Under the pieces are notes generated by a model. That model was not told the origin of the DNA, searched no databases, and saw only the letters and a list, made by a program, of their open reading frames with translations. From the NCBI RefSeq assembly GCF_000016385.1, contig NC_009376.1, positions 1,426,001 to 1,490,000 of the forward strand: a DNA stretch of 64,000 bases, in the 5' to 3' direction. Position numbers and translations under genes: made by a program. Shown here one piece after another: positions 43,840 through 52,549 of this stretch; positions within the stretch are counted from its first letter, which is position 1; each line of letters begins with the position of its first letter. Origin of the DNA: Pyrobaculum arsenaticum DSM 13514 (GTDB lineage Archaea > Thermoproteota > Thermoprotei > Thermoproteales > Thermoproteaceae).

Positions 43840-44042
43840 CTACATGTCGGGCCTCACGCTACGCCTCACGACGCTAAACACCGCCAGTGCCTCCACCAGC
43901 TCCTCGTTCGTGTACTTCAGCGCCTTCTCGTTCTTCACGTGGTATGTCTCCACCACCACGTGGCCCCGGGAACACCTGGCCGCCGCCTGGAGGGCGGGCC
44001 CCTGTGGCTCTTGTCTTCGAGGAACATGAGGACGTGCGCCAT
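43840..44042 (-). pseudogene. Short decayed gene upstream of the frameshifted gene
   Basis: ATG 44042 begins MAHVLMFLEDKSHRG; after a frameshift the frame continues AARCSRGHVVVETYHVKNEK then EELVEALAVFSVVRRSV and stops at TAG 43840. It is about 65 codons in all. It likely formed an operon with the next gene on this strand. Unknown function. Confidence 0.4.
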
Positions 44043-44070
44043 CGCCTTAGGCAACGCCTAGTTTTTCAAC

Positions 44071-44321
44071 ATGTGGCCCATGGCGCAGTCCCAGATAAAC
44101 GCGGGCCAGATAGTCCAGGTGGCAAACGCGATATACAAGAGGGTCAAGGAACAGATACGACAAAGGGTGAGGGCCTCCGGGAGGCTCTCTACGCCAACTG
44201 GAGATATGTTACGAGCTAGCGGACGCGATCAAGGACTTGGCGCTGACGTACTTAATCGTAAACTCGGAAAAACAGAGCTACGGGAAAGGGCCCTCAATGA
44301 GCTTTTGAGAATAATTATGTA
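44071..44321 (+). pseudogene. Short decayed gene
   Basis: Three pieces in different frames join to QINAGQIVQVANAIYKRVKE, GLREALYANWRYV and YELADAIKDLALTYLIVNSE ending KGPSMSF and a TGA. Helical composition, about 80 residues. The upstream part overlaps nothing on this strand. Family not recognised. Confidence 0.4.
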
Positions 44322-44356
44322 GACAGAGATATTAATCACAGCTACGCCTTATTACT

Positions 44357-45685
44357 ATGGCTTTTGAATTCATTAAAGAAGTTGTCCTTGTACCTTTCAT
44401 AGCTAATGTCACAAAGGGACTAGAGAAGAAGCCGGTGTTACTTATACACTTCTTAATCGCGTTGACATGCGCCCTTTTAGTGCTTTACGCTGTACGTAGT
44501 CTTCTAACTTGTTGTGGCCTTTATCAGCAGATCCCACCGCTTGGCATGGGCCCCGCCCTCTCAGCCCTCATCTTCCTCTTAGTGCTTGCCGTGTCCTTGT
44601 TCAAATACTTACTGTATTTGTATAAAGAAGATGCTAATAAAATAATAGATTCGATAATAGATTTTATTGGTGGAAGTTTTGAAAAAGCTATAGAAGTAGT
44701 AGTGAGTGGAAACGTATTTACCTTTACACGGAGTGTAGTAAAAGAACCCCTAATTGACTCAGTGACGCATATAGTTATTAGTACAGCATGCGCCTACTAT
44801 GCTATTTGGATAATATCGATTTACGCAATAGACATGGTGTTATACGCTCTATCCGGATACTCAGCACTCGTACTCATGACGCAAAATCCGTGGATAGTAC
44901 CAATACTCCTACTAATCGCCTTCGCTTTGTCTCAATTTGTCATCCCTTGGAAAGAAGAGGGGGAGGTGCAGCACAGCGATACTAATAGCCCTCAGTATTT
45001 CAAAGAGCTTATACGCAAGTTCTTATCTTTAGAAATGCCTATATTTGACCCCAGCGAGAAGTCGAATATTTCACACCTATTAGTCGGCCCCCTGTTGAAC
45101 GCCCTTGCGTTTCCCCTTTTTGAAGAGGTGGAGAGACCTATTGTTGATTATTTCCATATGCCATATGCTATCACTAAAGGCGGCAGTAACGTGGTGAAGA
45201 AATTACTAGGCGATGTTCTTGAAGACATGCTCAAAGAAAATACAATCTATGGCTATAGGCTAATACCCCTAAACAAAGAGAATTGCGGACAGATACCAAT
45301 AACAAAGATCCCCGATCTTGGTAGCTCCTGCTGGTACACAGTGTGTAAAAGACAAGATCAGCATGACACTGCTCGCCCAGATGTGCAGAGGGAGGGCAGT
45401 TGTCCAGCAAGGTATAGGCGTGTGGGCTACGCAATGATAGTTGTGTACACAGATTTTGAAAAATTACAAACAAAAAATCACGTAAAAGAGTGTCTAGAAA
45501 AAGCAGAAAAAAGTCTTGAGAGACATGATAAAACGTGTAAAAATATTGTGAGCGAAATTAGGAAGAGATATTCCGCTAGCCACGACGTACTTCACATACT
45601 TCTTATAGGTCAAGCCGAAATACTTGGCTTTAAGATGCAACTAATATACCCACCGCGCAATTCCTCTTCGCAAAGAGATCCATAA
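44357..45685 (+). CDS. Orphan membrane protein with large cytoplasmic C-terminus
   Basis: 442 aa. Four to five membrane helices fall in the first 210 residues (LLIHFLIALTCALLVLYAV; ALSALIFLLVLAVSLFKYLL; VSTACAYYAIWIISIYAIDM-like; IVPILLLIAFALSQFVIP). The remaining 230 residues are soluble with six or more cysteines (CWYTVCKRQ, CPARYRR, VKECLEKAE, CKNIVSE). The DNA is clearly more AT-rich than the core genes, suggesting transfer. TATA-like GATATTAATC lies 25 bp upstream. No relation to a known family is seen. Confidence 0.65.
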   Translation: MAFEFIKEVVLVPFIANVTKGLEKKPVLLIHFLIALTCALLVLYAVRSLLTCCGLYQQIPPLGMGPALSALIFLLVLAVSLFKYLLYLYKEDANKIIDSIIDFIGGSFEKAIEVVVSGNVFTFTRSVVKEPLIDSVTHIVISTACAYYAIWIISIYAIDMVLYALSGYSALVLMTQNPWIVPILLLIAFALSQFVIPWKEEGEVQHSDTNSPQYFKELIRKFLSLEMPIFDPSEKSNISHLLVGPLLNALAFPLFEEVERPIVDYFHMPYAITKGGSNVVKKLLGDVLEDMLKENTIYGYRLIPLNKENCGQIPITKIPDLGSSCWYTVCKRQDQHDTARPDVQREGSCPARYRRVGYAMIVVYTDFEKLQTKNHVKECLEKAEKSLERHDKTCKNIVSEIRKRYSASHDVLHILLIGQAEILGFKMQLIYPPRNSSSQRDP

Positions 45686-46130
45686 CGCACACGCCTAATA
45701 AATGCGCTGGGAAAGAGCACGCTATGAGAAAAACGCCGGGGGGATCTAAAAGGCGCAACAGAAACACAAAATAAAAACGTTACAACGACTATGTTAATAA
45801 CTGGGGGCGTAAACGTCGGCGACTTCCGGCTGGTGAAGACGCCGCGCCTAAGATCTATATATAAAAGCAGTTAAGCGACAAACCTCCCGCAGTGTGAAAA
45901 CGGCGATCGCAAGCTACTCCTTTCAATAGCCCCCGCAATCTCCATACGTCTTGCTACCCCCTCCCCTCTTCCGGTTCCTGCCTCACGCGAGACACAAGTC
46001 ATGGCGCCTCTCCCAGATCTCCGTTACACAACGGGTAAAAGCGCAATGTAGAGACTATTGGCAGAGCTGTCTAGTAGCTTCGCAGTTCCGGTCGCTACTC
46101 TTGCCAAATAGGTGGGAGCGGCAACTCAGA
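45686..46130. other. Intergenic stretch with an orphan TATA box
   Basis: 445 bp between the orphan membrane protein and the GH99-like gene. A strong TATA-like TATATATAAAAG at about 45854-45865 faces right but leads only to short frames (GTG near 45894, 11 codons). The stretch could hold a non-coding RNA or the remains of a gene; no structure was convincing. Confidence 0.35.
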
Positions 46131-47960
46131 TTACGTCCCTTCAAGTAACACTTGTTTCAGAACCTGTAAATATGAAAAGCCGTCTTTTACACTCGGCTCA
46201 ATATTGGTATTTTCGTGCCACTCGTTAAATGTAGTGATAAGAATTGTATTAATGTTGGTGTATTGTCTTGCAATAATGAGTTGTTTTCTAAATCTCTCTG
46301 TGCTTTTAGGAAGCGGAATATGTCCCGTCCTTATTGCCCGGTCGTCAAATCCGGGCATCGCGGATGGGATAAAGCCAACTCCAAGAGCGTTAGTTGCCTC
46401 AGACCACTCGCCGTATTTCCAAGACACTTTGTCCTCAAAATCGCTCAACACTTGTGGAATGTTTGTATACATGCTATAGGCTGTAACAGCATCGTAGAGC
46501 TTAATCATTTTTCTATCGGGGCTGTGCCAATATACGACGTCTCCGATTATGAAGATGGGGCATCCCACCCTCTGCATACTACTCCTCATCTCAGCAAGAG
46601 TGCCCTTAACATCTCCCTCAAAAATCCTAGCTAAATATATCACCACGATGCACTTTCCATCAATCCTTAAGTAAGAGGGGTGGGCGAAATACCTTGCTAA
46701 ATATGCGAAATCGCTTAAGAGAGTTTTCTTATTCTCGTCATCGAGCTCTATTTTCTGATCAGCTTCTTTAACTTTTAGCCTTCCAAGTGTCTCATAGAAA
46801 ATTACTATTTTTATATCTTTGATTAATGAATTCGTTAAAATATAATTTCTTAAAACAATATCTGGAAAGGAGTCAGGTCCCCACCAGCTGACGACGAGGA
46901 AATTAATGCCGTGGCCACTTGCCCAGTCAATATGCTTACTGATAACCACTGGATCCCTTGAGCTGTACTGGCCAAGGAGGGGGGTCTCCAAGGTATATCT
47001 CAACCACGTTCCCGCGGGATCATACCAAGGGTAATAATATGTGCCGACATTCATACGACTGGATGCGGCGAAGTTCTCGTATTGTCTTATATAAGGGGTT
47101 TTCGCCTCTACGCTTTTTGTCCTGTTTAGTAGATCTCTCACGACGACTTTGATTACGTACTCCCTCCCGCCTACTAGGTTTTCGAAGACAGTGGAGAAGA
47201 CCTCTCTAATTAAGCCTCTAGCCCTGAACTTAACTGTTTTTACCTCCTCTCTCGGAAACACCTTGTGGTAGTCCTCCTCCGTCATTCCATATCGCTGTAT
47301 CATGTATCTGTACTCCACTGGGACGAGGCTTATCTCCACCTCAGTTACTGGCGTAAGCGGGTTTACGATCTCTGCTTCTACCCGCACGTCGTAGATCTTG
47401 TCCAGCACAACCCTCGCAGGCGTCCAGCTGAGGAAGATTAGCGGGAACATGCCCTCTAGCCTAGCCAGCTTCTCCTGCGTTATTTTGTACTCCTCGAGTA
47501 TCTTAACCACGGCGGATTCAAAAGCCACTTTATCCTCGCCCAACAACGCCCTGTATTTCTCAACCGTTCTCCTCAGCCCGCTAATAGCCTCCTCCAGCTT
47601 TTCTTGATAAACCGCTCTAAGAGCCTCCTCCTCCAGCTGATCCCTATACGCCAGTGCCTGCCTCAACGCCGCTACCTCATCATCCTTCTCCCTAAGCAAG
47701 GTCTCAAGTGAAGCGACCTCTCTGCCCACCTTCTGCACCTCCTCCCGCGCCCTCCGCACTTCGTCCTCTAAGGCTGTTGCCCTCCGGCTTACGGTCTCTA
47801 GTCGCTCCTTAGCTCTGCGATACTGCTCAATCCAGTAGGTCACCTCTTCCCTAAAGGCCTTTTCCAAAGCGGGGATGTGAAAAAGCCTTTCGTACAGCTC
47901 TGCGGTTATTACTCCCAAGCCAAAGCTTGAGAGGAGCTTTAGAAAATCCCTCTTGTTCAC
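46131..47960 (-). CDS. Exported GH99-like glycoside hydrolase with coiled-coil stalk
   Basis: 609 aa from a GTG. The N-terminus NKRDFLKLLSSFGLG resembles a Tat signal or anchor; then comes a coiled coil (about 40-160), a beta domain (about 175-290) and a TIM-barrel domain opening VGTYYYPWYDPAGTW. Near the end TTFNEWHENTNIEP carries an E-x-x-E pair like the catalytic glutamates of GH99 endo-alpha-mannosidases. It probably trims mannose-type glycans at the cell surface; the role is inferred. Divergent from the next exported gene through a shared TATA box. Confidence 0.75.
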   Translation of the reverse strand: MNKRDFLKLLSSFGLGVITAELYERLFHIPALEKAFREEVTYWIEQYRRAKERLETVSRRATALEDEVRRAREEVQKVGREVASLETLLREKDDEVAALRQALAYRDQLEEEALRAVYQEKLEEAISGLRRTVEKYRALLGEDKVAFESAVVKILEEYKITQEKLARLEGMFPLIFLSWTPARVVLDKIYDVRVEAEIVNPLTPVTEVEISLVPVEYRYMIQRYGMTEEDYHKVFPREEVKTVKFRARGLIREVFSTVFENLVGGREYVIKVVVRDLLNRTKSVEAKTPYIRQYENFAASSRMNVGTYYYPWYDPAGTWLRYTLETPLLGQYSSRDPVVISKHIDWASGHGINFLVVSWWGPDSFPDIVLRNYILTNSLIKDIKIVIFYETLGRLKVKEADQKIELDDENKKTLLSDFAYLARYFAHPSYLRIDGKCIVVIYLARIFEGDVKGTLAEMRSSMQRVGCPIFIIGDVVYWHSPDRKMIKLYDAVTAYSMYTNIPQVLSDFEDKVSWKYGEWSEATNALGVGFIPSAMPGFDDRAIRTGHIPLPKSTERFRKQLIIARQYTNINTILITTFNEWHENTNIEPSVKDGFSYLQVLKQVLLEGT

Positions 47961-47980
47961 ACATAAATGCTGTAGAGAAC

Positions 47981-47988
47981 TATTTAAG
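47981..47988. promoter_or_regulatory. TATA box shared by two divergent exported-protein genes
   Basis: TATTTAAG centred at about 47984.5 lies 25.5 bp from the last base of the GTG at 47960 (minus) and 25.5 bp from the ATG at 48010 (plus), so a single box can serve two leaderless transcripts. GTG 47998 also opens the plus frame but would be only 13 bp from the box. Confidence 0.55.
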
Positions 47989-48009
47989 AGTTAAAAAGTG
48001 GTTTATCCT

Positions 48010-50532
48010 ATGCGACTATATCTCGCGGTTATATTTACAATGTTTTTGCTAACACGGTTCTTATTAGCTCAATGCGTGGGCCCTATATGGGACAACGAGG
48101 GGTATTTTCCTAAATTCAAATCGCCTTCAGCAATTGAAGTAATAGATGTAAGAGGATTGCCTATGGACGCCAAGCTAGCTTACATTTCCATACAAGGAAT
48201 AATTAACAGATGTAATACCTCTCTCTACTTAGTGTTAAACGAATGGGACGCCTTCTGGCTTGAAGAGATAGGGAAATACGTCTCTGTGAAATACGTCCAG
48301 CTACCAATTACTGAACTAATATCACGGTGCAATTGTAGCCGCGCCGTTATCTACGATCCCGAAATCCCAGATACGATCAACGTAGCCATGGGCCTTGCCG
48401 CGTTAGAAGATAGAGTAGTGATGAGCCCGCGACTATATGAAATATACAGCGCATATTTTAAAGATGTAATCGATCTCCGAGAACTAACCCGAAAGGAAGG
48501 CTGGGGCAATACGCCAGAGGCCAGATGTAGGATTTACGAATGGGTTCACGAAAATCTTTGGCCCAGAGCTGAGAAGAGGATTATCGCTGTAATTGCCCCT
48601 GGAATTCCGGGAGGAGTCCCTATCACGTTAGGCCTGTACGAATACGCCGTTGCGCTTAGGCTGACTCCGATCTATCTGTCCGCAAAGGATCCATGCCAGA
48701 GATCCCTCTTGGAGAAATTCCTCGCGGAGGCGCCCTCTCCCGGCGTGTTGACCGCTTGGTTCGAATTCGAAGAAGGCGAGACCGTATCTCTGGCCACCAA
48801 ATACGGGAAGATAGTCGCCGTAATGGGGAGCGAGCCGATATTACCTGGGAACTTAGTCATTCACTCTTCAATGCCTGTACAGCCCCTAAAATATACACCG
48901 CCAATTAGGCTGTGGAAGATCTTGAAAACAGCGGAGCCAGGCATTTACGTCACGGTTTTCTTAACAGATGGCGATAACCTGGGCTACGACTTAACGCTGG
49001 GGTGGGGGAGATATTGGCAATCTGTTAATAAGCTGGCAAGGCCTATCGGCTTTACTATAAACCCCATCCTTGCAGAATTAGCACCTGTTGTTTGGAATTA
49101 TTACATTAAGACTAAAGGCCCATTAGTAAGTCTTCTAGGCGGAGCCGGCGGCGCAGGGTATTTTAAACCCCTATACGGGGATGTTAACACAATCGAACAA
49201 TATCTACGCAGAGCTACAAGATATTGGAACATTACCGGCATACTCGCAACGCAAATAATCGATGGTGGTTTGAACTCACATAGGCTCTATGCCGCTATTT
49301 TGAGGCCGCTCGCCGTATTTGAGGGCTACTTTCCGACTTCGGCTACTTTCACATATGCTTATTCTAGCACAATGCCCTCAATATACGTTACTCAGTCATA
49401 CACAAGCAACGCAGACGCCGACAAGATTATCGAGTTCTTGACCCAACTGCCCACAGCCTTGGTCTTCAACGCTGTATCGCTTCCTGGGTTTGGTTCATTA
49501 ACAGACGGCATGAGGTGTGGGGATAAAGGCGCCGTGATTTTTGGGCCATATATCATGATGCGGCCAGGCACATATACGGTAGAATACATCTTGGAGACGC
49601 GCGGGTATTGTGAAAACCCGGCGGCTGTAGTGGACGTAGCCACAGATCTAGGCAAGAATATTCTAACGAGAAAAGAAGTCAATTGTGAAGAAAGAAAGGC
49701 GACAGTAAGGGTGACTTTAACTAACTACACGGACTACCTCGAATTCAGAGTATGGGGCACTGGCAACGAGGTGTGCGTAAAGGAAATTCGTGTTTATAAC
49801 ATCACCAACGAAAACATGAACAGATTTTACGCCATAAGTATAGTGGCAACAGCAAGCGACATATATAGGCGGCCCGACATTATAGGGACATTGTTCGAAA
49901 AACTCAATGAACACGGCGTTGAAGTTCTCACACCTGAAGAATTCGCCATAGCTCTTAATCCGCTCGAAATGACCAAAATAGCGAGAGAAATCGGGGTTGA
50001 GGAAGAGGAAATAGCGAGGGCGGAAGCGCTCATACGTAATGCAAAATACGAAGAGGCGCTAGGTGTATTAAGAAAGGCCATCTTGAGAAAAACCGCGAGG
50101 GTGATCATAGTGGCACCAGACGGTTTTACTCCCGAGACCGGCGTTTACAGGGTTCCGCTAGGCGCCGTGGTGGAGGTAAAGGGGCCTGGAAGCTTTGAAA
50201 TATACGTCAATGGGAAGAGGTATACGTCTAATTCAGTGCGCATAGTCGGCGACGCTGTCATAGAAGTAAGACAAATCCACACAAAGACAGAATATCTCGT
50301 GGAGACAGCAACACTTCACCACACAGTCACTCTATACGAGACCATTACTCACACAATTGTGTCACCAATTTATATAAATCATACAATTACATTTGTAAGT
50401 ACAGCTACGGCCACTCCCATTACAATAACAAAAGAGATAACCCAGAGCCGTAATGTCTTTCTACTGGCACTAGCTACAGCGTTATTAATTACCTTAGCCT
50501 TTCTGGTAGGGAGGAGAGGGTGTACCACATAG
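48010..50532 (+). CDS. Exported GxGYxYP-like putative glycosidase, membrane anchored
   Basis: 840 aa from ATG 48010. A signal peptide (MRLYLAVIFTMFLLTRFLLA) is followed by a large extracellular region that contains FLTDGDNLGYDLTLGWGRYW and GGAGGAGYFKPLYG (about residue 378), resembling the GxGYxYP putative glycoside hydrolase family (PF14323). A beta-sandwich region (about 510-600) and helical repeats follow, then a Thr-rich stalk and a C-terminal membrane helix (VFLLALATALLITLAFLVG). A decayed partial copy lies at 41484-41836. It likely works with the divergent GH99-like enzyme on surface glycans. Confidence 0.7.
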   Translation: MRLYLAVIFTMFLLTRFLLAQCVGPIWDNEGYFPKFKSPSAIEVIDVRGLPMDAKLAYISIQGIINRCNTSLYLVLNEWDAFWLEEIGKYVSVKYVQLPITELISRCNCSRAVIYDPEIPDTINVAMGLAALEDRVVMSPRLYEIYSAYFKDVIDLRELTRKEGWGNTPEARCRIYEWVHENLWPRAEKRIIAVIAPGIPGGVPITLGLYEYAVALRLTPIYLSAKDPCQRSLLEKFLAEAPSPGVLTAWFEFEEGETVSLATKYGKIVAVMGSEPILPGNLVIHSSMPVQPLKYTPPIRLWKILKTAEPGIYVTVFLTDGDNLGYDLTLGWGRYWQSVNKLARPIGFTINPILAELAPVVWNYYIKTKGPLVSLLGGAGGAGYFKPLYGDVNTIEQYLRRATRYWNITGILATQIIDGGLNSHRLYAAILRPLAVFEGYFPTSATFTYAYSSTMPSIYVTQSYTSNADADKIIEFLTQLPTALVFNAVSLPGFGSLTDGMRCGDKGAVIFGPYIMMRPGTYTVEYILETRGYCENPAAVVDVATDLGKNILTRKEVNCEERKATVRVTLTNYTDYLEFRVWGTGNEVCVKEIRVYNITNENMNRFYAISIVATASDIYRRPDIIGTLFEKLNEHGVEVLTPEEFAIALNPLEMTKIAREIGVEEEEIARAEALIRNAKYEEALGVLRKAILRKTARVIIVAPDGFTPETGVYRVPLGAVVEVKGPGSFEIYVNGKRYTSNSVRIVGDAVIEVRQIHTKTEYLVETATLHHTVTLYETITHTIVSPIYINHTITFVSTATATPITITKEITQSRNVFLLALATALLITLAFLVGRRGCTT

Positions 50533-50688
50533 CTGTTTTAGCGCCAGACGTGGATAAAGCCCCTCTACAAACAAATTCTTAGAGATTGTCATTGTGCTAA
50601 AACCAGTCAGCCAGCTAGCTATTAACTAAACTGGGCAACACCGGTTTAGGCTATCTTTGTTTAAAAAAGCGTTAATAAGTTTCCAAGA

Positions 50689-51039
50689 TCACAACAACAG
50701 TTGCGATGATACATATTCCCTTTTTGCGCCTTTTTGTGTTTTCTTACGTCGCATCATCAATATTTCAGTAGGCCCAGTAGGATTCCCAACTAGTACGTCA
50801 ATAGTAAGATACCTCTCAACGCCCCCATATCCTGAAAATAGGGCCATGCCATTGCTATACAGGCAAAATTCCTGAATCTTCTTGCTGTTAATATTCGGAG
50901 GCGGATCAATTACATCGAAGCACAGATATCTCTGCAATTCTTCGTCCCACGGCACGCTGACATCATCGACAAGCGGCTCACATTCACGTCTGCAACGATT
51001 ACACTCACTGGGATCAAAGGGAATTTGGAACAGGTTCAT
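50689..51039 (-). CDS. Cys-rich protein of the PIWI-like locus
   Basis: 116 aa with five cysteines, three in SECNRCRRECEPL (C-x2-C-x3-C) and two later (YLCFD, EFCLY), suggesting a metal or Fe-S site. It overlaps the nuclease-like gene by 4 nt. No known domain was recognised. The position makes it a probable component of the same system. From 50533 to 50688 no gene is seen. Confidence 0.55.
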   Translation of the reverse strand: MNLFQIPFDPSECNRCRRECEPLVDDVSVPWDEELQRYLCFDVIDPPPNINSKKIQEFCLYSNGMALFSGYGGVERYLTIDVLVGNPTGPTEILMMRRKKTQKGAKREYVSSQLLL

Positions 51040-51470
51040 ATTTCTAGAAAGTTCCTGATTTCCTCTACTAACTTCTTCTCACCGCTTTTGTCAGGCGCAA
51101 CACCGTCTACAACTACTAAGTCTATCCTTCCCTCGCTTACTTCTTTTTCGAGCGCCTTTTTCGCACTTTTGTCAACTATTATTGGATCTGAGGGGCACAT
51201 AGCGTCTCCGTCTATCAGCGCAAGAATGTATTTTATTTTGCTTCCCTTAAAAGTTTCTCCGAAGATTTTTGTATACTCAAGCACCTGCTTAGCGTCCGAG
51301 CCGTCAAACTTAATCTTCGCCTCTATTACGACGATCTTACGAGACGTACCTAAATCTTGCCTGTCTTTGTAGTCGCCTTCAAATATCACCACGTCAGGCA
51401 TGACATACTGGCGACTTCGCGTTCCCATCTTCCTGCCTGTAAGCCCCTCTATAAGACCTGGCAGTACCAC
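51036..51470 (-). CDS. PD-(D/E)XK-like nuclease of the PIWI-like locus
   Basis: 144 aa from a GTG. The core YVMPDVVIFEGDY followed by KIVVIEAKIKFDGSDAKQVL fits a restriction-endonuclease fold active site (PD ... ExK with Glu and Lys of IEAKIK). A Rossmann-like strand IDLVVVDGV follows. It is transcribed divergently from the PIWI-like gene, 32 bp apart, and is followed by the Cys-rich gene. Its target is unknown; it is a candidate effector. Confidence 0.65.
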   Translation of the reverse strand: MVLPGLIEGLTGRKMGTRSRQYVMPDVVIFEGDYKDRQDLGTSRKIVVIEAKIKFDGSDAKQVLEYTKIFGETFKGSKIKYILALIDGDAMCPSDPIIVDKSAKKALEKEVSEGRIDLVVVDGVAPDKSGEKKLVEEIRNFLEI

Positions 51471-51502
51471 GTCAATATAGTGGAGGAAGGAATAGTAGAA
51501 TA

Positions 51503-52549
51503 GTGTGGCGTTTTTATGAATTTAGAAGCTTTGAAGAGCTAGTAAGGGGAACTGATGCCGATGTAAAAGTTGTCATAATCCACCCCAGAAACGCGAGAAA
51601 CCAGGGTTTTGTCAAGTTAGCGAGAGTTAAGGCAATGAGCTACCGTAGCGACGGCTCACATTACGGCCCCTCTTATCTACAACTAGTAGACGGGACAAAA
51701 CTGATGAAAACCCTAGAATATTGGAAGAGATACGGGCCTGAAAAAGGACAGATCTACGCTAAGAGCTACTTCGCTAATTTTCTCTCCTCGATTTATTACA
51801 AAGGTGGTTGCATACCTTTCCACGTTAAGCTACCTGACGAGAACCTCAACGCAGTGCTTCAAAACTCCCTTATAATAGGAATAGGGACTAAAAGGACTGG
51901 AAACTCCATCTACAAAGGAGTTGCAATTGTGATGACTGGATACGGCAACGTCGTTGCATTAATATCGAAAGACTTCCGTCTGCTAGAAGGTAAAAGCTAC
52001 GAATTCAACGAAGAAGAGATAAAGAAGTTTAGGGAGGAGATAAAGCGCCATATAGATGCATATATCAAGGGGCTCGGAACTCCTCCAGAATTAGTAATAG
52101 TAATCAGGAGTAGAATGTTCCTCGGCAAGGAGGTTGAGACCTTGCTAAGCGCCGACAGTGAGAATGACGAATTTGAGAGGAGGCTGGCTACTAAGCTGAC
52201 TTCCAAGTTTTGGTGGAGGCGCTATTTTAAGAGAGTGTTAGTTATGTCTGTTTACAAGACGAAGTACTCATTTGACAAGGATGTGGCTATCCTGGCTTCT
52301 CATAGAGACGAAAAGCAAGGAATCTCCGGCGTCTGGTTTATGCAGCTAAGGAAGCAAAAATACGCCACGCAGATAGTGTGGTACTACACAGAAAAAGACG
52401 CCAAATTGCCGCTCGCCGCCTATTTGTACATCCGCGCACTGGACTTCACCAGTCTACACGAATCTCGGATAATCCCCTTCCCCATAAGGGTAGCGCGAAG
52501 GTACCTGCGGTGGGTAATTGCTAGAGGTGCACCTGCCCCCTCTACATGA
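51503..52549 (+). CDS. Very short Argonaute/PIWI-like protein, catalytically degenerate
   Basis: 348 aa from a GTG with TATA-like CAATATAG about 25 bp upstream. Residues 79-131 (EKGQIYAKSYFANFLSSIYY, KGGCIPFHVKLP, LIIGIGTKR) match the MID/PIWI junction and first PIWI strand of prokaryotic Argonautes, where the usual wording is K-LGG-P-W and IIGID. The strand LVIVIRSRMFLGKE matches the IVIHRDGR strand, and SLHESRIIPFPIRVARRY matches the C-terminal end. The tetrad is lost: Gly128 for the first Asp and Ser203 for the Asp of RDG. About 100 residues shorter than usual short pAgos. Confidence 0.62.
   Translation: MWRFYEFRSFEELVRGTDADVKVVIIHPRNARNQGFVKLARVKAMSYRSDGSHYGPSYLQLVDGTKLMKTLEYWKRYGPEKGQIYAKSYFANFLSSIYYKGGCIPFHVKLPDENLNAVLQNSLIIGIGTKRTGNSIYKGVAIVMTGYGNVVALISKDFRLLEGKSYEFNEEEIKKFREEIKRHIDAYIKGLGTPPELVIVIRSRMFLGKEVETLLSADSENDEFERRLATKLTSKFWWRRYFKRVLVMSVYKTKYSFDKDVAILASHRDEKQGISGVWFMQLRKQKYATQIVWYYTEKDAKLPLAAYLYIRALDFTSLHESRIIPFPIRVARRYLRWVIARGAPAPST

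Noticed and set aside
43887..44219. Plus-strand frame of 110 codons
   Set aside because: Mostly Pro/Arg/Gly-rich and antisense to a decayed minus-strand gene; only its end belongs to the decayed gene at 44071-44321.
45895..45960. Possible single CRISPR-like repeat (CTTTCAAT near 45919)
   Set aside because: Only one 8-nt match resembling the end of Pyrobaculum CRISPR repeats; no second copy or regular spacing exists.
50689..51470. Idea that the Cys-rich and nuclease-like genes are a split Cas4
   Set aside because: Cas4 has one N-terminal and three C-terminal cysteines around the nuclease core; the spacing and order here differ and no other cas gene is present in the window.
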